Source: Spirochaetaceae bacterium (lineage in GTDB: Bacteria > Myxococcota_A > UBA9160 > UBA4427). Taken from it: a stretch of 64,000 nt of DNA. Where the stretch lies: positions 86,471 through 150,470 of the forward strand of contig JACKFD010000015.1 in NCBI GenBank assembly GCA_020632655.1, in the 5' to 3' direction. Below, in pieces: positions 46,268-53,625 of the stretch; the stretch's first letter is position 1; every line of letters starts with the position of its first letter. A program made the position numbers and the translations under genes. The notes beneath the pieces are model-generated. The model saw only the letters and a list, made by a program, of their open reading frames with translations, did no database searches and was not told where the DNA came from.

Positions 46268-46685
46268 GGCGGGCAGCGTAGCGGCTCGCGCGCCGGGCCC
46301 GGAGGCCGGTGGGGCTCGGGTTGACACGGATCGCGCCGGGCCCGGAGGCTGGGGGGCTCGCGTCGACACGGATCGCGCTGGGCCCGGAGGCTGGGGGGCT
46401 CGCGTCGACGCGGATCGCGCCGGGCCCGGTGGGCCCTCGGGCTCGTGTTGACACTGATCGCAGCGGGCCGTAGTGTTGCGGCCGTTGGCCCCCCAGGGAT
46501 CGAGCGGGTCGGCCGTCTGTTCCGGGCGCCCCGCGTCCGCTGTGGGACGTGACGGTCGGCCGGACGATCGCACCGGGGCCGAGCTCCAGACGACGTGACC
46601 GCGCAAGGCGAGGGGGTCGACCGGGATCGGCCGGGCCGATCGCGTTGCCTCGCGTCGGGACGCGAGCCCGGGACGTGGGGGCGGG
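46268..46685. other. intergenic region between divergent aminotransferase and plus-strand cluster
   Basis: It holds a four-copy tandem repeat (46290-46459) followed by about 225 bases with no recognised signal. Promoters for both directions are expected here. Confidence 0.5.
46290..46459. repeat. 4 x 42-43-bp tandem repeat upstream of the aminotransferase
   Basis: Units start at 46290, 46333, 46375 and 46417 and share GGGCCCGGAGG and ACGGATCGCG. Units 2 and 3 are nearly identical (42 bp); units 1 and 4 are diverged and 43 bp long. Confidence 0.88.
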
Positions 46686-46913
46686 TTGGCCAGGCGAGGG
46701 AATCGAGGACGGCGCACGACCGGGCTCGTCGCGGGGAGCGCGCTGCTCCTGGCGGGGCTCGCGCTGTACCTGCTGCTGCGGGGAGGCGGTGTGGACGAGC
46801 CGCAGCGGCCCACGAGCAGCGGATCGGTGGATGCCCCGGCTCTCGACGAGCACGACGAGCGGAGCCGCGAGGCGATGCGCGAGCTCCTGCGCGAGGCGGA
46901 TCGAACGGATTGA
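46686..46913 (+). CDS. small single-pass membrane protein
   Basis: 75 residues from a TTG. A short basic N-terminus (MARRGNRGRR) precedes one clean hydrophobic helix (TGLVAGSALLLAGLALYLLL). An acidic, helical tail ends ERSREAMRELLREADRTD. The topology and tail look like a genuine small protein rather than chance. The TTG start has only a weak ribosome-binding site, so the start is uncertain. It lies 65 bases before the dGTPase-like gene on the same strand. Function unknown. Confidence 0.5.
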   Translation: MARRGNRGRRTTGLVAGSALLLAGLALYLLLRGGGVDEPQRPTSSGSVDAPALDEHDERSREAMRELLREADRTD

Positions 46914-46978
46914 GGCGTGCTTCGCGACTCCGGTCGCGACATGCGGGGCGCGGCGATGCGCCGGGACGATCGGAACGA

Positions 46979-48142
46979 ATGGGCTGGCGGACGCGAGAGG
47001 CGTACGAAGAAGAAGAGCGCGAGCGGCTCGCGCCCTGGGCCGCGCGGGCGGGGGACTCCGCCGGACGCCTCGTGCCCGAGCCCGAGCACGCGTACCGCAC
47101 GGCCTTCCAGCGCGACCGCGACCGGATCGTGCACGCCCGGGCCTTCCGACGCCTGGAGTTCAAGACCCAGGTCTTCGTCCACCTCGAGAACGACCACTAC
47201 CGCAACCGGCTGACCCACACGATCGAGGCGGCCCAGATCGCGCGCACGATCGCGCGCGCCCTGCGGCTGAACGAGGACCTGGCCGAGGCGATCGTGCTCG
47301 CCCACGACCTCGGCCACACGCCCTTCGGTCATGCCGGCGAGGCGGTGCTGGCGGAGCTGATGGAGGCCGATGGCGGCTTCGACCACAATCGTCAGAGCCT
47401 GCGGATCGTCGACCTGCTCGAGAACCGGTATCCGGAGTTCGCCGGTCTGAACCTCTGCGAGGAGACGCGCGAGGGCGTGCTCAAGCACGGGGCGACCTGG
47501 AGCCATCCGGTCCCGTTGCCCCCGACCCGCGCGCAACGCTCCCTCGAGGCCCAGGTCGCGGACCACGCCGACGAGATCGCCTACGTCCATCACGACCTCG
47601 ACGACGGGCTGCGCTCGGGCGTCCTCTCCGTCGGGCCGCTGGACGAGCTGGCGCTCTGGAAGGCCGCCGTCGAGCGCGTGGCCGCCCGGCGGGCCTGGGG
47701 CGAGGAGGTCGTGTCGGCCTCCGTGGGGCGTGCGGTGGTGATCGGGGCGCTCGGCGACATGCTGATCGGGGACCTGATCCGCGAGACGAGCCGTCGGCTG
47801 GAGATCGATCCCCCCGGCTCGCTTGCGGCCCTCCGCGGTCGGGCGGAGCCGCTCGTCGGCTTCTCGCCGGAGATCGATCGGGGCAAGCGCGAGCTCAAGA
47901 CGTTCCTCTACCAGAACTTCTACCACCATCCACGTGTCCGACGTCGAACGCGCAAGGCCGAGTGGATCGTGGGAGACTTGTTTCGAACCTACCGGGACGA
48001 CCCGAGCCTGCTGCCGGAGCACGTGCGTGCGCGCTTCGGCCGGGAGGGCACGATGCGGGCGATCTCGGACTACATTGCCGGTATGACCGACCGCTTCGCG
48101 ACGGAAGAGCACAGGCGACTGCTCGACCCTCACGCGCCCTGA
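46979..48142 (+). CDS. dgt: deoxyguanosinetriphosphate triphosphohydrolase-like protein
   Basis: 387 residues. The HD-domain metal site is complete: RLTHTIEAAQIAR, LAHDLGHTPFGHAGE, and the late Asp region AYVHHDLDDGL. RAFRRLEFKTQVF and DHNRQSLRIVDLLE are typical of the dGTPase type 2 group. The enzyme splits dNTPs to nucleoside and triphosphate, controlling dNTP pools; some relatives act in phage defence. The ATG has only a weak ribosome-binding site. It starts a plus-strand cluster that continues through three unknown genes to queE. Confidence 0.94.
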   Translation: MGWRTREAYEEEERERLAPWAARAGDSAGRLVPEPEHAYRTAFQRDRDRIVHARAFRRLEFKTQVFVHLENDHYRNRLTHTIEAAQIARTIARALRLNEDLAEAIVLAHDLGHTPFGHAGEAVLAELMEADGGFDHNRQSLRIVDLLENRYPEFAGLNLCEETREGVLKHGATWSHPVPLPPTRAQRSLEAQVADHADEIAYVHHDLDDGLRSGVLSVGPLDELALWKAAVERVAARRAWGEEVVSASVGRAVVIGALGDMLIGDLIRETSRRLEIDPPGSLAALRGRAEPLVGFSPEIDRGKRELKTFLYQNFYHHPRVRRRTRKAEWIVGDLFRTYRDDPSLLPEHVRARFGREGTMRAISDYIAGMTDRFATEEHRRLLDPHAP

Positions 48143-48243
48143 GCGCGCGAGCGCCGGCTCGGGTCCGGCGGGGGTGGGGCGCGGGCGCCCGACGGGAAGC
48201 GGGACCGAGGAAGAGCCGGCGAGAGAATGGATCGGAAGGAAAG

Positions 48244-49428
48244 ATGAGCCTGGCCGACAGTCTGGAACGAGCTGCGACGGATCTGCAGGGTCTCGCGGAC
48301 CGCATCCGCCCCGCCAACGGGGATCCCCACCGCCTGCTCGAAGAGCTCGACGGCGAGCAGGCCCGGCAGGTGCTCGCGTGGATGCTCGCCGAGGCCCCCG
48401 CCGACGCCGAGGAGCTCGTCGAGGCCTGGAGCGAGGTCGACGCCGGCGCCCGGGTGCTGCTCTCGACCCCCGAGTCGGGCCTCGCGAAGCCCGGCCGGAA
48501 GCTCCTCCGGCGTGCGCACCATCGGCTCCGTTCTCGCGGCCTGGCGGTGCCCGAGGCGCCGGCCCCCGCCCGCGTGGCCTCGCCCCGGGCCTCCGTGGTG
48601 CAGGACGATCTGCAGCAGGCACATGTCTCCGTGCCCGATCCGCGGGGCGCGCGCATGGCCTATCTCGTCGAGAGTCATCCGGCCGGTGGGGCGCGCCTCT
48701 TCGAGTGCCGCTTCGATCTCGAGCGCGGCATCCTCGACTTCAAGGTCTACAACGCCGGCCGCAGCCGGGTCCGGGGCTTCCTGCGCAGCCTCACGGCGGG
48801 CGTGGCCCAGCGACTCTTCCCCGTCGACCGTGACGCCCTGCGCGCGCTGCTCCGCCGCGCCAGCCTCGCCCAGGCCTCGGATCGGCCGCTGCCGACGGCC
48901 TTCGTGGAGTGGCGCGGGCGCCTCTTCGACGAGTCGGTCGCGTCGCATCCCGTGCCGGGCGCCCTGGCGCGCGAGTCGCTCGGGCCGGCGGGCGATCGCG
49001 CGGCCGCGCTCGAGGAGGTCGGCAAATCCGTCCGCGACGGCCGCATCGGCCCCTGGCCGCCCGCCTCGAGCTGGCTCGTCGAGACCGAGCAGCGGGCGCG
49101 CGAGGCCGTCGCGGGGCTGGAAGGCGCTGCGCGGGGCGAGGCGATCGATCGCTGGCTCGAGGAAGCGAGCCGTGACCTGGCCGCCCGCTCGGAGGCGGAC
49201 CTGCTCGCGCGGCACCTCGAGGAGCTCGCCTGGGTGCGCTGGCAATCGGACGCGGAGGAGGCGGCGCGGGCGCTGCTCGCGGCGGCGGATGCGCTGCGCG
49301 AGGACGTGGATGCGGTCGGGGCGATCGCGCGGGCGCGCGTCGAGGAGCTCTTCTCCCCGCTGCTCGCCGAGCTGCGCGTCGTCGAGGTGTCGGCGAGCGG
49401 AGCCGATGCGCCGGACGACGGACGTTAG
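48244..49428 (+). CDS. hypothetical protein of the dgt-queE cluster
   Basis: 394 residues from an ATG preceded by GGAAGGAAAG. Residues 1-100 are helical (SLADSLERAATDLQGLADRI). A Pro/Ala linker leads to a mixed alpha/beta part (QAHVSVPDPRGARMAYLVES, RLFECRFDLERGILDFKVYN, SRVRGFLRSL) around residues 125-185. The C-terminal 200 residues are again charged helices. No catalytic motif or membrane segment is recognised. The stop is 15 bases from the next gene, so they are likely co-transcribed. Function unknown. Confidence 0.8.
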   Translation: MSLADSLERAATDLQGLADRIRPANGDPHRLLEELDGEQARQVLAWMLAEAPADAEELVEAWSEVDAGARVLLSTPESGLAKPGRKLLRRAHHRLRSRGLAVPEAPAPARVASPRASVVQDDLQQAHVSVPDPRGARMAYLVESHPAGGARLFECRFDLERGILDFKVYNAGRSRVRGFLRSLTAGVAQRLFPVDRDALRALLRRASLAQASDRPLPTAFVEWRGRLFDESVASHPVPGALARESLGPAGDRAAALEEVGKSVRDGRIGPWPPASSWLVETEQRAREAVAGLEGAARGEAIDRWLEEASRDLAARSEADLLARHLEELAWVRWQSDAEEAARALLAAADALREDVDAVGAIARARVEELFSPLLAELRVVEVSASGADAPDDGR

Positions 49429-49443
49429 GCGAGGGGGACGGGC

Positions 49444-49794
49444 GTGCTGCTCGCGCAGAACCGACATTGGCGCGTCACGCGGGGCAAGGGCTCGAAGGAG
49501 ATCGTGATCGGTCTCGAGAAGGAAGAGCTGCCGGAGGACTGGCGGGACTTCCGGGACTTCCGACTGGAGATTCCGGTCGATCGTTGGAATCGGATCGTGA
49601 AGCACGTACGCACGGATCGGAAGCTCTTCGGCGGCGTCGTGCTGGAGTTCGTCAATCAGGAGGATCAGCTGCCCATCGTGCTGGGACAGGACCGTCTCTA
49701 CGGAGACCTCCAACGCGTCGTCCAGGACGCGACGTCCACGCTCGTCGAGAGCGGAACCCTGGCACTGGCCGTGGTCGACATCGGCGCCGAGTAG
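49444..49794 (+). CDS. small hypothetical protein of the dgt-queE cluster
   Basis: 116 residues, GTG start with AGGGGG at good spacing. It has no Ala/Arg bias and looks like a compact folded domain: RHWRVTRGKGSKEIVIGLEK, LPEDWRDFRDFRLEIPVDRW, LFGGVVLEFVNQEDQLPIV. The alternation of short strands with one helix is visible, but no family is recognised. Its tight spacing after the 394-residue protein suggests a joint function. Confidence 0.8.
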   Translation: MLLAQNRHWRVTRGKGSKEIVIGLEKEELPEDWRDFRDFRLEIPVDRWNRIVKHVRTDRKLFGGVVLEFVNQEDQLPIVLGQDRLYGDLQRVVQDATSTLVESGTLALAVVDIGAE

Positions 49795-49917
49795 GCGCGT
49801 CGGCCCGATCGAGCGAGCGGCGGATCCCAAGACCGCCGGGTCCCGTCCCCCGCCTCGAGCGGGCAGGGCGCGACACGGCGACCAGGCGCAGACGCGCAGG
49901 AAAGAGAGTTCGAAGCG

Positions 49918-52839
49918 ATGATGAGGCGATTTTCGAGGCGACGGCGAGGCGGCAGCGAGGGGCGTGGGCGGACGATCGAGGCCGGCGAGTGGCTGCCGAA
50001 GCTGCTCGAGCACGGCGTGATCGAGGCTGCGCGGCTCGAGCCCTGGGCCGAGAGCGGCGTGCCCGATTCGGTCGCGGCGGTCGGGCGGGGCGAGGGCCCC
50101 GACGGCAGCGCACTGATCGTGGCGTTCTCGCCGGGCTCGGCGACCGAGGCCCTGCTCGGCGGACTCGCCGCGGCCCAGCGCGCCGTGGAGACGGATTCCT
50201 TCGCCGGCGAGGTGAAGATCGTCGCGCCGCAATGGCCTTCGGGGGCGCGACGCCTGCTCGGACTGCTCGGCCGTCTGCCCTACGGCCTCGAGCCGGTGGT
50301 CGCCGCCGGCCTCGGCGGCGACCGGGTGATCGTCGACGTGGAGCCCGCGGCGCCGCTGCTCACGCTGAACGCGGCCCAGCTCGCCGCGCGCCTCGCGACG
50401 CCGGAGCTGCGGGTGGCCTTCGGCCGCGCGGCCCAGGCCCTCGAAGGCCTGGCCGCCAAGCACGGCGGCTGCGTGCGCGCGGGCGCCGATCGACTCGAGC
50501 TCGTCGTGCTGGCGCGTCGGGTGGCCGAGCTGCGCCTCGAGAACGAGGGCATCGTGCTCGAGACCCAGATCGGCGGTCGCACGACGACGCCGCTCTCGGG
50601 CGCCGATCTCGCGGGTGCCTTCGATGGTCTCGAGGGGCAGCTGCGTCGCCGACTGAACGATCGCAAGGTGCGCGAGGGCGAGGAGGGGCTCCGCGGTCGG
50701 CTGGTGGCCGAGCTGGCGACGGGGCACGAGCTGCGCAGTCTGCGGCCCTGGCCGCTGCCCGGCAGCGAGCTCGACGAGATCGACGCCGTCGGTCTCGGCG
50801 CCGAGGGCGAGCCGGTCGTCGTGGCAGTCCGCGAGGAGCTCGACTGGGCCGCCCTCGCCAACGTGCTCGAAGCGCTCGCTCCGGTCGAGGCGTTGCTGCC
50901 CGTACTCTTCGCGGAGGCGGCGCCGCCGCTCCGCCTCGGTCGTCAGCGTCTGCTGCTCGTGTCGGCGCGCTTCGCCGAGGGGCTCGAGCGCGCGCTCTCG
51001 GCCCTCGTCCTGCCCTTCGAGCTGCGGGACGTGGCGAGCACGAGCGGTGCGCGCGTCGATCTCGTGTCGCGGGCCGCGGGCGAAGGGGCACAGCCCCGCC
51101 CGGGCCGTCGCGGTCGGCGTCGGGGTGGGCGGGGACGTTCGGGATTCGACGAGGGGCGGGGGGACGCGGACGAGCGGCCCTCGTCTCGCGAGCCGGCGGA
51201 GGACGATGCGGACGATCGGGGCGACGCCGAGGAGCTCGCCGCGGAGGAGCGCGGGTCCGAGGCCGACGAGAACGGCGGACGCGGGCGTCGCGGGCGACGG
51301 CGACGCGGGCGACGGGGCGGACGCGGCGCCGAGTCGGAGGGCGCGGACCTCGAGCGCGAGGCCTCGGGACGGGAGTCGCGGGAGCTGCGGGAAGGACGTG
51401 AGTCGCGCGAGGGTCGGGACGCGCGCGACGCCGAGGACGGCGGGGGCGAGGGCGGACGCCGTCGTCGCCGCTTCGAAGAGGTCTCGCTGATGGATCTCGA
51501 CGACGGTCCAGGCGACGACGAAGGCGAACGTGCCCAGGAGGGCGAGTCCCGCGGCCGCCGCGGGCGATCCCGGCGCCGTGGACGGCGCAGCGGACGGCGC
51601 GGTGGTGCCGGCGACGAAGGTGAGGCGACGGCCGAGGCACCGTCCGAGGAGGAGAGCGCCGAGGTCGTGACCGAAGAGGACCTCGTCGATGCCGACGATC
51701 TCTCGGAGATCCTCGCGCGGCTGCCGGACGACGTGCCGGAGTTCGAGGGTGGGGAGGCCCGGGCACCCGCCTACGACGACGAGGAGGAGGACGAGGAAGA
51801 GCGGGGACGCGGCGGGCGTGGTCCCGCGCCGCGCGCCGTGGAGGACCCGATCGACGAGGTGCGGGCGGCGATGCGTCGGCGCTCGGCGGTGCTGGTGCAC
51901 GCGGATCCGGACTCGCTCTTCGCGGCGATCCTGCTGGCCCGCGACATCCGGCAGCTCGAAGGGCTCTGGATCTATCCCCAGAGCGAGCTGATGACCTTCT
52001 TCCGCAGCATCGCGACGGACCTGCGCGACGACACGCCGATCTTCGTGATCGGCTTCACGCCGTCGCCGGCCCGCGACGTCGTGCAGGCCTCGTCGCTCTA
52101 CCGCGGAAGGCTGCACTGGTTCGATCGGCATGCCTGGCCGCCGGAGGACCTGATGGCGCTGCGCGGCTCGCTCGGGGCGGACGCGGTGATGGGCGGGGAC
52201 GGGCTCGACAGCACCTTGCCTCTCGTGCTGGAGACCTGCAGTCGGCGCAGTCGCTTCTCGGACAAGCTCGTGGATCTCGCGACGGGGCGCTTCACGCAGC
52301 ACGACTTCGAGCGTTGGGGTCGGCTGTGGCGCGCCCGGGCGGAGGAGATCAGCCGCAAGACCGGTGACATCCGGAGCGATCTGGCGCCGCTGCTCGCCGG
52401 ACGCCCGAGCGACCTCGCGAAGGAGGCGGCCGCGCGCGAGCTGCCGCCGCCGCCGCCCGAGGTGGCGTGGATCGCCGAGCGCGACTTCCGGCTCGTGTAC
52501 TTCGGGAGCCACGTGATGGTCGTGCTCGAGGTCGATGCGAGCCTCGACGTGCATCTGGCGGCGCGCATCGCGCGCGAGCGCTACGACGCGACGCTGTCCC
52601 TCGCACGGCGCGTGGACGACGAGACCTTCGTCTTCGCGGGCGACGAGGGGACGGGCAAGCGGGCGCTCGACTACCTGGCGGTCTCGGAGCATCTGGCCGA
52701 GAAGCTCGAGTGGGTCGAGGCGCGGCCCGACGCCGACCACGTCGCGCGCTTCCGGGTGCGTGATCTCGCGCGGCATCCCGAGCGGATGGAGGAGATCCTG
52801 GCCGAGATCGCGATGGGGCGATCGCTGCTCGAGCGCTGA
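49918..52839 (+). CDS. large protein with charged linker and DHH-like C-terminal domain
   Basis: 973 residues. The N-terminal 380 residues are folded; the segment SELDEIDAVGLGAEGEPVVV with AVRE next resembles a PD-(D/E)xK nuclease core in which Arg replaces the catalytic Lys (inference). Residues about 390-640 are a very long disordered linker with RGRRGRR/RRRGRRGGRGR blocks and acidic stretches, like RNA-binding tails of RNase E. Residues about 650-780 resemble a degenerate DHH phosphoesterase: LVHADPDSLFAAILLAR for motif I and HWFDRHAWPPED where DHH is expected. A final 120-residue domain (EVDASLDVHLAARIAR) may be DHHA1-like. No known family covers the whole chain. queE starts six bases downstream. 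Confidence 0.82.
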   Translation: MMRRFSRRRRGGSEGRGRTIEAGEWLPKLLEHGVIEAARLEPWAESGVPDSVAAVGRGEGPDGSALIVAFSPGSATEALLGGLAAAQRAVETDSFAGEVKIVAPQWPSGARRLLGLLGRLPYGLEPVVAAGLGGDRVIVDVEPAAPLLTLNAAQLAARLATPELRVAFGRAAQALEGLAAKHGGCVRAGADRLELVVLARRVAELRLENEGIVLETQIGGRTTTPLSGADLAGAFDGLEGQLRRRLNDRKVREGEEGLRGRLVAELATGHELRSLRPWPLPGSELDEIDAVGLGAEGEPVVVAVREELDWAALANVLEALAPVEALLPVLFAEAAPPLRLGRQRLLLVSARFAEGLERALSALVLPFELRDVASTSGARVDLVSRAAGEGAQPRPGRRGRRRGGRGRSGFDEGRGDADERPSSREPAEDDADDRGDAEELAAEERGSEADENGGRGRRGRRRRGRRGGRGAESEGADLEREASGRESRELREGRESREGRDARDAEDGGGEGGRRRRRFEEVSLMDLDDGPGDDEGERAQEGESRGRRGRSRRRGRRSGRRGGAGDEGEATAEAPSEEESAEVVTEEDLVDADDLSEILARLPDDVPEFEGGEARAPAYDDEEEDEEERGRGGRGPAPRAVEDPIDEVRAAMRRRSAVLVHADPDSLFAAILLARDIRQLEGLWIYPQSELMTFFRSIATDLRDDTPIFVIGFTPSPARDVVQASSLYRGRLHWFDRHAWPPEDLMALRGSLGADAVMGGDGLDSTLPLVLETCSRRSRFSDKLVDLATGRFTQHDFERWGRLWRARAEEISRKTGDIRSDLAPLLAGRPSDLAKEAAARELPPPPPEVAWIAERDFRLVYFGSHVMVVLEVDASLDVHLAARIARERYDATLSLARRVDDETFVFAGDEGTGKRALDYLAVSEHLAEKLEWVEARPDADHVARFRVRDLARHPERMEEILAEIAMGRSLLER

Positions 52840-52845
52840 GCCGAC

Positions 52846-53625
52846 GTGGGCGCGGAAGCCTCCCTCGTGGAGATCTTCGTCTCGGCCCAGGGCGAGGGGC
52901 CCGAGGTCGGGCGCACGACGGTCTTCGTCCGCTTCGGCGGCTGCGACCTGCGCTGCGGCTGGTGCGACTCGCCCGGCACCTGGCGGCCGGGCGCCGTCTG
53001 TCGCCTCGAGGTCGAGGCGGGCCGGGGCGTCTTCGAGGAGCGCGCGAACCCGCTCCCGATCGACGTCGTGGTCGAGCACATCGAGCGCCTGGCCCCGCGG
53101 CGCTCGACCTGGATCAGTCTGACCGGGGGTGAGCCGCTCCTGCAGCCGGACGCCGTCGAGGCCGTCGTCGACAGGCTCCACGCGGCGGGGCGTCGCATCT
53201 ACCTCGAGACGCATGGCCTGCACGCGGCGGCCCTCGCGCGCATGGTCGAGCGGATCGACCTCGTGTCGATGGACTGGAAGCTCGCGAGTGACGTGCAGTG
53301 GGGACCACGGGTGACGCCGCTGCCCGGGGAGGACTTCCACGACGCCCACGCCGCGTTCCTGCGCGTGGCCAGGCGCGCCAGGGCGGTCTACGTCAAGGTC
53401 GTGGTCACGCCGTCGACCCGGGACGCCGAGCTCGACGCGATGCTCGACCGGATCGCGGCGATCGATCCTTCGACGCCGCTCGTGATCCAGCCGGTCACGC
53501 CGACGGGCAGCGTGCGCGAGCGGCCCGACGCCGACCGGCTGCTCGGCTGGCTGGCCCGGGCCGAGTCACGCCTCGCCGACGTGCGACTCGTGCCGCAGAC
53601 GCATCCGATCTACGGCGCGCGTTAG
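52846..53625 (+). CDS. queE: 7-carboxy-7-deazaguanine synthase
   Basis: 259 residues, GTG start. QueE is a radical SAM enzyme that forms the 7-deazaguanine ring in queuosine/preQ0 synthesis. The N-terminus VEIFVSAQGEGPEVGRTTVFVRFGG and the cluster motif CDLRCGWCD (Cx3Cx2C) are characteristic, with SLTGGEPLLQ and VSMDWKL following. The usual companions queC and queD are not in the window. The last 60 bases overlap the end of the convergent transglutaminase gene. It closes the dgt cluster. Confidence 0.94.
   Translation: MGAEASLVEIFVSAQGEGPEVGRTTVFVRFGGCDLRCGWCDSPGTWRPGAVCRLEVEAGRGVFEERANPLPIDVVVEHIERLAPRRSTWISLTGGEPLLQPDAVEAVVDRLHAAGRRIYLETHGLHAAALARMVERIDLVSMDWKLASDVQWGPRVTPLPGEDFHDAHAAFLRVARRARAVYVKVVVTPSTRDAELDAMLDRIAAIDPSTPLVIQPVTPTGSVRERPDADRLLGWLARAESRLADVRLVPQTHPIYGAR

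Noticed and set aside
46321..46454. TTGACA-like -35 boxes on the plus strand
   Set aside because: They are part of the 42-43-bp repeat units (two copies keep it, two have mutated it) and no matching -10 box follows.
45149..46459. N-terminal extension of the aminotransferase through the upstream repeats
   Set aside because: The frame is open, but the repeats vary by one base in length and the ATG at 46267 gives the normal family N-terminus.
51100..51640. Repeat array or CRISPR-like structure
   Set aside because: The repetition is codon bias in an Arg/Gly/Glu-rich linker; there are no regular units or spacers.
48130..53349. Minus-strand open frame of about 1740 codons opposite the dgt-queE cluster
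   Set aside because: It is the antisense shadow of five genes with recognisable or protein-like products. Its translation is Arg/His/Asp/Leu repeats without domain features.
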